From Hemileia vastatrix (taxonomy: Eukaryota > Basidiomycota > Pucciniomycetes > Pucciniales > Zaghouaniaceae): a stretch of 64,000 nt of DNA. A model generated the notes under the pieces. That model saw only the letters and a list, made by a program, of their open reading frames with translations. It was not told the origin of the DNA and did not search any database. The stretch lies in assembly GCA_030280995.1 (NCBI GenBank), contig JASXTE010000044.1:62001-126000 (forward strand), read 5' to 3'. Positions 13,042-24,300 of this stretch are shown here, piece by piece. The stretch's first letter is position 1. Each line of letters starts with the position of its first letter. The position numbers were made by a program, and so were the translations under genes.

Positions 13042-14947
13042 TTACAGCTCATCTTCTCTCTCATCATCATCCAAAAGATCCATGTATGTGAGGGCATCAT
13101 TTGATTTGTAGTCAGTCTCAATGTAATTATTCAAATTACTTCACATGGTGCAAGTTGGTATGTTGAGTTGAGAGAGAGGGAAAGAGGACGAGAAAAAAAG
13201 TAGGATGGGGTAAAAGAAAAAGAAATAGAAGAAGAAATGGAAGAAATAGAAGAAATAAAACAAATGACACATGGTACACGAATTCATAGAGATAAGGCAT
13301 TTCAACAAGATTAATAAGAAAAGTGACTGAGTTTTCAATTTGAAGAAAAGAGGAGGAAAGAGGAAAAACAAATGGACCAAAACAAATCAAACCTGACCAA
13401 AGGATGGTAAAGGATGGCAAAGGATGGGGGTGAGAAAAGAGTAAATGGAAGAAGAGGACACACAGACACATAACACAACTAACAGGACACAGGACACACA
13501 GAATATGGTCAATAGGGAATGAAAGGATGACAAGGATAAAAATAAAGGAGGAGAAGAAAAAAAATTTGATCAAAAATACATACCTCACTGCACGGCAGGA
13601 GAAAAAGACAATTCTTTTGAGTTTTTTGTTGTAAAAGAAATAATTGAACGACCAGAGACATCCATCCTCACCAAAGGGATCACAATTCAGGTCAGGATTG
13701 TAACTGTGAAGACCAAATTGTAAAATAAAGAGAGAAGACAAGAGAGATGGAAGAAGAGAGAAGAAGAAGGAAATATTGAAAGAGAAGAAAAAAAACGAAA
13801 CTAACTTTAGTTTTTCTTATTTTTTGACTTTTTTTTCTTTTACTCGATTTCATCAAAATTGCAAGGCGGAAAAATGATGAGGCAAGAAATAGGGAAGGCA
13901 AATGCCAGTCGAACTGATGCTTCAAGTGAAATCACACACATACACACACAGACATACACATAGTGAAAGAGAGAAAAAGAGAAAAAGAGAAAAAGAGAAA
14001 AAGAGAAAAAGAGAAAAATTGGTTACTTGCCTGTAGACATCGCATTGGGTGAAGTTGATCTCATTGTCAATTGCTGACCATAATTGGCCCCGCAAGGCAG
14101 TGTACGCGTTATGAGCGGGTGAACTGAGAAAATGCGAATCCACAGCATTCATGACCCACTGTTGTGAAGTATGGACATAAGACAAAAGGAATAATTCAAT
14201 CAATGAGCAATTCAATGGGCAGAAGAAGCAACTAAATAAGCAAAAAAGATACTCTACGTGCACAGGTACATCAAGAGCAACAGTAACACCTACATATATC
14301 CATAAAACTGTAAAATGAAAACTGCAAGAGTAAAATACAGGACGGAGAAGAAAAATAAAATATGTTATGCCCCTTTTTTTATTTCCTGTTACACTACTCA
14401 ACTTGAACACTTTTCACACACTGCCTTTTTTCTCCCTCGTAATAACGTCTTTTCAAATCTCACTTGATGAGTCTATTGTATTCGGTGAAAGGGAACAGAA
14501 AGTAAGAAAAAGACAAAACAAGAAAGTACTTACAGATACACTTGGTTCTTTGCTAAATTCTTCACTCTTAGCACTGCTGAAATCGTAGTCTGGTAAGAAT
14601 GATGCATTAAGTGTACCAACGAGGTAAAATAGTGTTTTACGTGAAATTGTATCACATAAATGTCCTGAAGATTCATCTGAACTTTTAGAATAATCTTTAG
14701 ACGGGGAGACGCCAGATATTCCAGTACTACAACCAAGTGAGCCGATTGATTGTGGCGGTGACAAGGCTTGTAAATCATGAGGTGAGGTACCAGGTTCTGA
14801 ATTTAAGGTTTGCTTGAATAGACGTTTGTCATTTCCCACCATTTTACATGAATACGATTCGATACGACCGATAATATTACATTGGCCAGTGTCAAATGAT
14901 AATGCTGAATTTAGTGCTTCAAAATGACTACATTGTAGCAGTTTCAT
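13042..14947 (-). CDS. Maf1: MAF1, repressor of RNA polymerase III, four coding exons
   Basis: This gene encodes Maf1, the conserved repressor that binds RNA polymerase III and shuts down tRNA and 5S synthesis under stress, downstream of TOR signalling. Minus-strand coding exons are 14534-14947, 14031-14158, 13584-13703 and 13042-13138. Together they make 759 nt, or 252 residues; human MAF1 is about 256. The start is [14 protein letters not shown]. Box A includes [12 protein letters not shown]; later come [23 protein letters not shown] and [19 protein letters not shown]. The second exon continues WVMNAVD and [10 protein letters not shown]. The third carries the Maf1 signature [20 protein letters not shown] plus [16 protein letters not shown]. 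The last exon gives a short acidic tail, [12 protein letters not shown], in place of the longer vertebrate one. All exon phases agree (0, 2, 2). The Ser-rich linker in exon 1 (about residues 75-95) matches the family's variable phosphorylated region by position. The start codon is fixed by similarity and by a 5'-UTR acceptor just upstream. Confidence 0.97.
13704..14030 (-). other. GC-AG intron in MAF1
   Basis: On the minus strand the exon ends TGTCTACAG and the intron begins GCAAGT; the acceptor is TTCACAG followed by TTACAATCC. This junction rebuilds the invariant Ser-Tyr-Asn-Pro-Asp-Leu. The nearby GT of GTAACC would put the next exon out of frame. The donor otherwise matches the strong consensus AG|GCAAGT known for GC-AG introns. 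Confidence 0.9.
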
Positions 14948-14956
14948 GATTTAGGC

Positions 14957-15020
14957 CTAGAAAAAAAGTATAAAAGATGAACAAATGAAAGAATATGGCG
15001 GATTTAAAATAGATATTTAC
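14957..15020 (-). other. Putative 5'-UTR intron of MAF1
   Basis: The minus strand reads ACAAG|GTAAAT at the upper end and TTTTTTTCTAG|GCCTAAATCATG at the lower end, giving a 64-bp intron just before the MAF1 ATG. Both splice sites are good and the size is plausible for a short metazoan intron. Without it, transcription would simply run through. Confidence 0.6.
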
Positions 15021-15021
15021 C

Positions 15022-15337
15022 TTGTAGGGGATGTTGAATTGTTGATATTCAAGGAAAATCGTTTTTGTTTGGCAAGACAGCTGAGTGTCAGTTGAGAGAG
15101 GAAAAAAAAATGACGCAAGCGCAGTTGAAGTTGAGTTGTGAGACGTCGCTCGTTAAGTTGGAAATTTCGAAGGAACCCTCGCGATTGAAGGCAACACAGA
15201 ACACAGGCAAACATCGGCCGTCACACGTAACTCGCTCACAATTTGCAGTTGAGTTGAGACTTGAGGTACTTTTTCGTCCTTGTAGAAAGTCAGATGTTGG
15301 TGGTTAACAATACCACGACGACACAGACTCACCGTCT
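15022..15337. promoter_or_regulatory. Head-to-head promoter interval between MAF1 and the CAP-Gly gene
   Basis: MAF1 is transcribed leftward and the CAP-Gly gene rightward, with about 300 bp between the MAF1 5'-UTR donor and the CAP-Gly ATG. The interval is richer in CG dinucleotides than the surroundings. It contains CRE-like words (TGACGCAA near 15110, GACGTCGC near 15143) and no clear TATA box. Transcription start sites cannot be placed from sequence alone. Confidence 0.6.
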
Positions 15338-18300
15338 ATGCTTTCGGTGGTAGCTCGACGATTGTCCTCAGTGGCCACTTCACCCTTTGAACCAGGTTCA
15401 CCAGTGTCATCAAATAAACCTCTTAATGAACCTTACTATGAGGAACCGGAAGCGCCAGTATTATCACTTGGTGAAAGGGTGGCTTGGATCAACAATGGAC
15501 AACCTGAATTCGGGATCGTTCGGTGGATCGGTCGAATGCCCCAAGTTTGTCCCACGTGGACTGTTGGCGTTGAATTTGTGAGTAAATTGTTCATCATCAT
15601 GCAATGCGTCAAAGTATATGTATATGTATATGTGTATATGCTTGTTTCTGCTTCTTTTTTCTCTGTTGCTCTGTTTTTTTCTATCTGTTTCACTTGATTA
15701 ACCATCGATCCTCTAATATACACTTATGGGCAAAATGGTTTTTCACGCGTGTATTCTTTGATACTGCAAAAAAATACTTCTTTTCGCTGCCAATGTTTTT
15801 TTGCTCGTTTTTTTTCATTCTTTTTTCTTTTCAAATTTTACTTCAATATTCACATTCAATGAGTCGATTAATTGCTTTCGTGTGCCTTGGTAATTATTGC
15901 TGTGGCCCGACCGGCAAATCTCTGTTCTGTTCTGTTCTGTTCTGTTCTTTCATTATTTTATTTAATCCCAAGTCTCAACATTGAACTTTCAATTGTCTTG
16001 TTAGGTCGAATTTGTTAAGAATAATGGTTCTTACTCGTACACCCAATCAATTGACGCGTGGACGATCATTTTGTCCCTCAGTCTGTACCTGTTTGGTTGA
16101 ATGCATAAACTACATAAACTACACTTTTCTCTTTTCTTCCCTTCATACAATATATATATATATGATACATACAGATGAGTGCATGTTGAAAAAGTGTCAT
16201 CGATAGACTTACCTTTTAATCCGATGGGAGAAAATTAATCCTCTGAGAGCATAAAAAACATTCGTGTCTCTTCATTTAAAGTCCAAGTCATTTGCATTGG
16301 TGAAGTTGAGAGACTTGTAATTAAGTTATAAATGCCTCGTCCACCTTTCCAACTACAAGATTTCAGGTGTTTACTTCTATGGGTGAGTTCGCACCACCCG
16401 TCACTACTCACTAGTTACTACTCACTAGTCATGGAGTGAACAAGTGAAAGTATACTTATAAATATTTATACAATCTAATTTAATCGCAAAATAAGCATTT
16501 GGTTCATTCTTAATTGCCCAAGCACTTTCTTCCGGGATGCGTCTTATTGGCTTATTGGTGGCTGTGTGTCCTGGTGAATTTGCTTGAAGTGAGCAAGTGA
16601 TTCATTCAGTCACAACTCACACACAAGTAACCATTGACTTGGCCCTTGACGAATCAGAGGGACCAGTTGGTTAAATGGACTGGTGCAGCCATAATTTTGG
16701 CAAATTGATTCATGTGTGCCATGATACCATCCAATTTCTATCTTTGACCAGTGTGTGTTTCTCTCTGTGTTTCTGTCTGTAGAAGAATGAAAGATGTAAC
16801 TTGTAATAATGTACAGTCTTCGTCAGTCTTTGTCAGTCCAGTCAATACGTTTGTCAAGTTGGTTGAATTGTGTGGATTTTGTGAATTTGTCTCCACTTTG
16901 TTGCAATGCTCGATGTCCGTTGTGCATGCGATTGAATATTTGATGAAGAATTTTGCACTTATTTTATGGGAAAACTTTCACCACTTTTGATTAAATGTGA
17001 CTCGTGATATAATTGACTTGTATATGTTAAAATTAACATGGAGACAATTATTACCGAGTGAAAAACATTAAACGTCATTTGATCATTACCCAATGTTATA
17101 AGTAGAAAATGTCAGCTCGTAGGAATAATTTATTGTGATTACTGGTGGCAGAGATGTTACTGACTTCACAACGTCCATTTACATTTTTCTCACAATGAAT
17201 TATATATACTGTACATCTGGAGTATTTTCTACTGTCTTTGTCCCAGTGACTGTATGTGTCTTGTCTTGTCTTGTGTTATATTCTATCCTATTCTATTCTG
17301 TTCTGTTCTATTCTATTCTATTCTACTCAATTCTATGCCTGTTTGTGTGTTGTGTGTATCATTGATGATGATTCAAGGTCAAGATTGGTCAACTAATATC
17401 AACTAATGTCCCTCTTTATGTCACCATGTGCCCATTAAACGTATTAGGACAACGCCATTGGCAGTGGCGACGGTCGCTTGGATGGACGGAGATACTTTAC
17501 CGCCAAAGAAAACTTTGCCATGTTTCTTCCGCTTTCTCTTGTTACAAGAACTGATTTGTACATTGGTAGACCCAGATCTGGTGAGTAAAGTGGCGCGCGT
17601 CGAATTTTCCTTTGGTCTTTGGTTCTTGTTCTTGCTGTTTTGCTGTCTCCTTGTCTGGCTGTCGTTTTCTTCTTCTTCTTTTTCTTCTTTTTCTTCTTCT
17701 TCTTCCCCCTCTTATTCCTCTTATTTTTCTTCTTCCTCCTTTCCTTCACTTGGTCCAACGGGCGTAGGCCAAGTCAAGTTAAGTTGCTCGGTCGTAAGTT
17801 GTTTCTTCTTCAGTCCTTTCTATCTCTGTCTCCCTTTTTCTCTTTCTCTTTTTCCCTCTCACTTTTTTCTTCCTTCCTTGGGTCTTTTTTCACTCGAATT
17901 GCCTTTTCCTGGTCCATTTTTTTCAAGCCCCAAAAGTCAGCCTTGACACACAGGGCGAGGCGATGCGCGACGTTTGTCGAGTATATCGATGAAGAGACAC
18001 TTAACACTTGACGTTCATCTCACATACATACACGTGAAACATATGACACACGACGTACAACGTACAATGTACAACGTGCTATGTACAGCATTCAACACTC
18101 ACAGCACTCGACACTCGACATTCAGCATTCAGCATTCAACACACAATATAGACACACACATATACACATACACACATACACAGGCTGGAGACAAGCAAGG
18201 GACTGTTCTTGTGTCATTTTGTCATTGTGTATGTTAAACACTTCACATTGTGCATTGCATATTGAATCATTGCAATGTATCGTTCATCTTTCATGCTCCT

Positions 18301-21300
18301 GCATCCTTCATCCTAACATATTAACTGGACAAAATTTTATCGAATGTCAGTACTAATCTGATGAGTTGCAAATTACAGGCACATTACTTTCTCGGATGTC
18401 GGTCCAGTTGAAGCCGGGACAACTTATAAGTGTACAGAGAACAGCAAGCATTAATCATTTCGATCACTGTGCCCTCAATGCTCCTCATCACGTGAGTGCT
18501 CGTGTAACTCTTTTCTTTTTTTTTCCTTCATCCTTTGCCTTATTATTCTCATCTCGAAGTGTTCTTCTTCCTCCTGCGTCTTTGTCGCACTTGTTCTTAT
18601 CTTTTCTCTCTCTCTCTCTTTCACTTGCTTTTCTCTCATTTCTCTGTTCTTTCTTTTATTTCTCTCTTCTCTCGTTCATTTGGATGCATCTGCCTGTCCT
18701 TCCTCTCGAATGACCGAGCAAAGAGTAACCCGAACTGACCTCGCACTAACTGTTGTTTAACCGTTGTTGTTGTTACTGTTGTTGTTGTTTTTGTTGTTGT
18801 TGTTGTTGTTGTTGCCACACCAATGAGTGTCATGTCAATCTAATTTCCAATGGACCTCTGCAAACCCCAACTTGTGACCTGCTGCGAATGACAATGAATC
18901 AAATACTTCTCTTCCTGCAAGTACTTTTTATCCTTGTTATTCCTGCACATTTGTGTCCCTCATGCTTGTACATCCGCATCACTTGCTTGTCTTTTTTTTA
19001 TTTCCATTTGCCTTAACCACTCGTTTTCCTGGGTTTCTCCTTGTTTCCCTTTGAGTCTGAATGTGTGTATGTTCGATGCTTGTGTGTCTACTTCGACTTA
19101 GCGCCACATCAAATATCCAATTGCAAGAATAAACATCTCTCAGAATAATATCATCTTTAACACCCGATTTCGATTCATTTGACCTGAGTCTCTTTTCTAT
19201 TTCTATTTCTCTTTCCATTGAATATCTTGGCCGTATACTGTACATTCTTCTACCGCTTATTCTGCCTTGTCTCTTTTCTCCTGTTTTCTTCTGTTTTCTT
19301 CTGTTTTCTTCTCTTTTCTCCTGTTCTGCTCTGTGTATTCTTTCATTTCGCTTGTTCACTTGACTTGGTTATTCCTCTTCATCAGCTGTTTTCCCTCCTC
19401 CTTTTCCCGAACCTTTGGTTGTTCTCTTTTCTGTCCATGCATAGAATGATGTAACAATCTTCCCATCACCTGGAGGCAGGTTACACCTTCATCTTAATTC
19501 CGTGTGGGAAAAAGGGCCACATTAATACACCATGTCTCTACCTCTACCTCTGTAACTCTCTTTGCGTCTCTATGTTTTCTCTTTTCCTCTTTTTCCCTTT
19601 CTCACTCTCTCATTCTCATATCCCTGGTTGCTTTTGCTTCCTTGCCCATTGACCTTTATGCTGGACACTCCATCCTTTGTCCTCAGTGCACGGATACTCT
19701 GCGACACACACCTCATGTCAGGATAAATCTGGGTGATTGGGGCAAATTTATCGGTCAACTTGCATGCTTGATCACCCCAATGATGATGGTGCATGTGGAC
19801 GCAAGTGAAAGAACAAGAGAAAAGAAAGAAAAGAGAAAAGAGAAAAGAGAAAAGAAGAAAAAAAAAGAGAAAAAAAATGAGAATAAAAGGCAGAGATGAT
19901 CACGGTTCGTGCGTTGATTGATATTGTGATCGTTTACTCACTACTCACTATTCACTATTCACAATTCACTCTTTTAGGTTGACCATGATGTCCATGAGCC
20001 CAACTTAAATCACTGTCTGTGTCACAATTGTAACCATCCATGTGCTCATTTATGCACAACTCGTAAGCCCAAAGGCAGACGCAAGAAAAAGGAAGGTGAA
20101 ATAGCTCACATGTGCCACTTTTCCCGTAAACCTCATGCTAAATTATGTTGTGGTGGAGAAGATTTAATATATGACAGCATTCGCAGTCCCAAAACTTCAA
20201 CCACCGAAGGAATTGTTCATGTGACCAGTCGTCGAAAGTCTTTTGCGTCAGAACTGTCCAGTCGATTTTCTCGGAGTAAAAGAGGTTCTGTCAGTGAAAC
20301 CCGAGATCGCTACAGGAAATCTTCTTTACTTTCTGTTATGCATGAAGTGTCCAATAGTCGAAGATCATCATCACTGCCAGCAGGACCTAAACCAGTGCCC
20401 GAGGAGTTAGAAGATGAAGAAGAACAAGTCGATGGTACTGATGACATTCATGACCACCATAATGATGAAGATGCTGACGAAGAAAATGAAGAAGATGAAG
20501 AGAATGTGAATCTTGCAAATAGTAAAAGAAATAGACTCGCTTTTCCACATGGCTATTTGAACCAAGATGAAGACATCAGCTATCACATTCAACACTGTGA
20601 ACATTGTTCAAATTGTCAACATTGTTCACAAAGGCGAGAAGGAGAAGAAGGAGAAGATGAAGACGATGATGAAGATGATGAAGATGATGAGGATGAGAAT
20701 GACGACCAAGACGATCTTGAAGATCAAGCTGTTCAAGCTGTTCAAGCTGACGGTCCATCTGCCGTCCATCAAGTGATCAATTGCGATCACATTCACTGTG
20801 TCACTCAACATCAACTTAAGACACGATCTGCAAGTGAACTTTCCACCAGTGTTCATGGTTCAACCGCGTCACCAGTTGAAGTGTACATTGCACGAGGTGT
20901 TCTTACAGATGAAGAGTCTGACGGTGAACAACTAAATTTCACTTTAACAACTCGACAAGGACCGGTGAGAACTTTAAGTGATCAAAGTCTTGCGAGTAAA
21001 GGTCGAGTTTCCGATGGACTTCGATCCCTTGTTTCCTGTCTTGTGCCTGGAATTTCTTACCAAAGAAGAAGGAACAAAAACCGACGACTTTTTAAGAAAA
21101 CTTCTCAAAAAGAAAATGACGAGTATTCACCTGCCAACTGTACAGTTTCGAATGTACCATCCAATTTGATAAATCAAATTCGTGGACTCAGCACAAGTCC
21201 CGAAGTTGATCATCACTCTCATCAGTCTCATCAGTCATTTGATTCACCCCTTTCGAGGTGTAAATCAATTCCTCCTCCACCTCCTCCTCCGCCTGCTGCT

Positions 21301-24300
21301 GTTTCTCTTCTTGGTCTTCACAATCGAATCAATTGCAAGGAGGAAAAATCTTCTAATTCACCGCACCATGATAAATGCAATTCCACCTGGAATTCTACTT
21401 GTAAATCATCACATTTGGATCAATTACCTTTGTGTGTTAGTAGTCAGGATTCGTCGTCAACTGTTACCGATTCAAGAAGTAATAGTCGCTTGGGTAATCA
21501 AACTACCAATAACAAACTCACAATTGATCTGACTCATAGAAAAAACCGATGGAAGGAACGAAGAAAAGATGAAGACAAGAAAAACAAGTCACAAAAAGAA
21601 GATGATGAGAGAAAAAAGAAGCATAAAGAAAAAAGTAAGAAGAAAAATGTACACAAGGATGATTATGCTGTTGAAGATGGTGATGAAACTGATGGAGTAA
21701 AAGTGATGCAACAGCCACAGCTACACCAGTTTGAGCAAAGTATACAAGGCAAAGAAGAATATGATGAAAAAAAGACAAACCATGATGATGAGTTGAATGA
21801 GTTACTACCGACTGACCATCAGGTTACTACTGGTCAAATCAAGTCCACCAATGACCATACAGTCAATCAATCGATGGTTGCTACTTCCACCACCGATGGT
21901 GCAATGTCTCTACTGACAAGCAACAACGACAACAGCAACAACAACATCCACAGTAATAGCGACATTAATTGTAATTGTAATAGAAACATCAACTCACGAC
22001 ACCAATTGATCCACTATACGATGGACCATTGTACTTCGCATTCCACGTGTCCACTTATTTCCATTGCCCATGGCACCAACCCAATCGCTATACTTCACGT
22101 TGAAGTTGAAGTTGCTACACCTCCAGTGCCACCAATTCGCAGTAGAACTGCTCTATCCAGTCATTCTTCTTGTTCTACTACGAGCAATGTCAATCGAGTA
22201 AAACGTACTGCACCTATTCATCCGACATCACATGCATCATTCAATTGTGCTGCTAACAAATCTCATTTTAACAATACAAATGTTTGCACTGGTCAAAACG
22301 GTCCAAGTAATTCACCAACCAGAACGATAAGGACAACAACGACAACAACGACTGCAGCATCTACTGTCTCGGCAAGGACAACAACAACAACAACAACAAC
22401 TAATACTTCTTCTTCAACTACAACAACAACAACAGAAGCAACAGAAGCAGCAGCAACAACAACTACTACACCAATAGCAAATACAACAATCTCAATTCCA
22501 ATATCAACAACGACAGCAACAAGAGAAACAGATGTTAATGAATCACCCTCACACCGAACGGAATCACCATTGTTACTCTCAACAATGAGTGAACAAATGA
22601 GACGAAAGAAAAAAGCCAAAGCTCCTAATCCACCTGAACAACATTCGCCATTTGTCCAACAGTGCAATGATTCACCATCACCATCAGTTACTCCATCGGA
22701 AAAAAGGGACAAAAGTACTTGCACACCTGTACTTAGTAACGCCAGAGTGACCATGACGGCGGTATCAACGACCACTTGTGCCTCATCTGCATCACCTATA
22801 ACCAATAGTAACTTTTCATCAGTAAATTGTACATCTGCAACTTGGACCTGTTGTACGTCTTCTTCGGCATCACATTCTTGTGGTATGAAGAGGAAATCGC
22901 TCAAGAACAGACCAGCACCATTTCCGCCAACTCCAGTGCACGGTGATGTATCTTTGATCCGTTCTTTATCTGAACAGAAACAACTTAACGTTAAAAATCT
23001 CTTCATGGCAACTCCATCCTTCCGATCAGTTCCGCAGTTCAACTTGACTGCCTTCGAAATGAACTCACTTAAAAGCTCACGTCTGGCTGGAGAAGAGGAA
23101 GAGGGAGAAGAAGAGGAAGAATCTCTAGTTATCAGTTTGAATGATGATAGTGACTTTCAACAAACCCAAAGTCACCTTGGCAAAGAAGGAAAGGATAAGG
23201 AAAAAAGCAAAACTTACTCGACTAATTATTTAGCCGATGATTCGTGTCCTATTTTACCTGAAGTGACCAAAAGGGCCACAAGTGATCAAGTGCCTGACAA
23301 TTGTGTCTCTTGGACTCCACCTTGTCATCATTTATCCCCAAGTCAATTTGTTCATCCTCGTGCTTGGTCTTGTTCTCCTTGTTCATCAGCTTCTCCCTCT
23401 TCTTGCCCATCACGAGCGTGTGTCCTTCCTAAAATACCCGTTTCAATAAGCGATACAAAAAACTTCTCTTCTTGGCGAGATGCAGTTGTAACATTTCCAT
23501 CCCCTTCGTCAGACACTGACAATACAAATCACGGTGATAACTTAAGTGTCACACAAAACCACACCGAACTCACCGATCACATAGAACACAGTGAACACAA
23601 CAACCATCATCATTCTCATCATCATCACCACCATCACCATCATCATCACCATTATTCTCCTCATCTTTTTCAACTTGATTGTCAGAGGCGTCAGAGTAGA
23701 GGAAGAAGAAAAAATTTATCCCTTCAGCCTCACCTCGTCTCTCCAAAAGAAATACAAGGAGTACAAGGAAAACAAGAACAATTACCACAAAGTATAATCG
23801 AAGCAGACACAATGACAAATGATATAAATTGTACTTTGAGTCAATTGCACTCGGATGAAACGTGTTCTCTACCTCATTGTTATCCTTTGCATCTTTTACA
23901 ACATCAAATAGATCCGTACAATCAATTAAACCTACCAACGAGTCCTCTCTGTAAATTTCAAAGTAAACCTAACTTTTTAACCAATTTGGCAAAAAACTCT
24001 TACACAAAGTGTAAATTAGAAAAACAACAAAATGCCCACAATGCACAACACTCAGTTAATTGTCCAATTGATAAATACGATAATTACACTACTAGTGAAC
24101 CTTGTTCACGTTTAGACGATATCGATGTCGATGCAATGAATAACATGCAAAGAGAAGATGAAGTAAAAGAAAAAGATAATGAAAATAAAGAAGATAAAGA
24201 AGATGAAGAGAAAAGATCAACATCAAATGTTCTTCAATGTCAGCAAATGGGTAAATCGCCTGCAAATGAATTGGATTGCCATAATTACCCTTGGCGAAGC

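Noticed and set aside
12663..13121. Long minus-strand frames rich in Ser, Phe and Leu at 12.3-13.1 kb
   Set aside because: They read through a purine tract on +, overlap the end of MAF1 in other frames and contain no domain.
16007..16090. Open segment after TTGTTAG at 16013 in the first CAP-Gly intron, considered as an exon
   Set aside because: Exon 1 (ending GTT GAA TTT) joins directly in phase 0 to GAC AAC GCC at 17448 and completes the CAP-Gly domain; the segment is not needed and hits a stop.
22293..23042. 249-codon minus-strand open frame inside the CAP-Gly giant exon
   Set aside because: It is antisense to the Thr-rich coding tract (ACA/ACT codons) and reads as poly-Val; an artefact of codon repetition.
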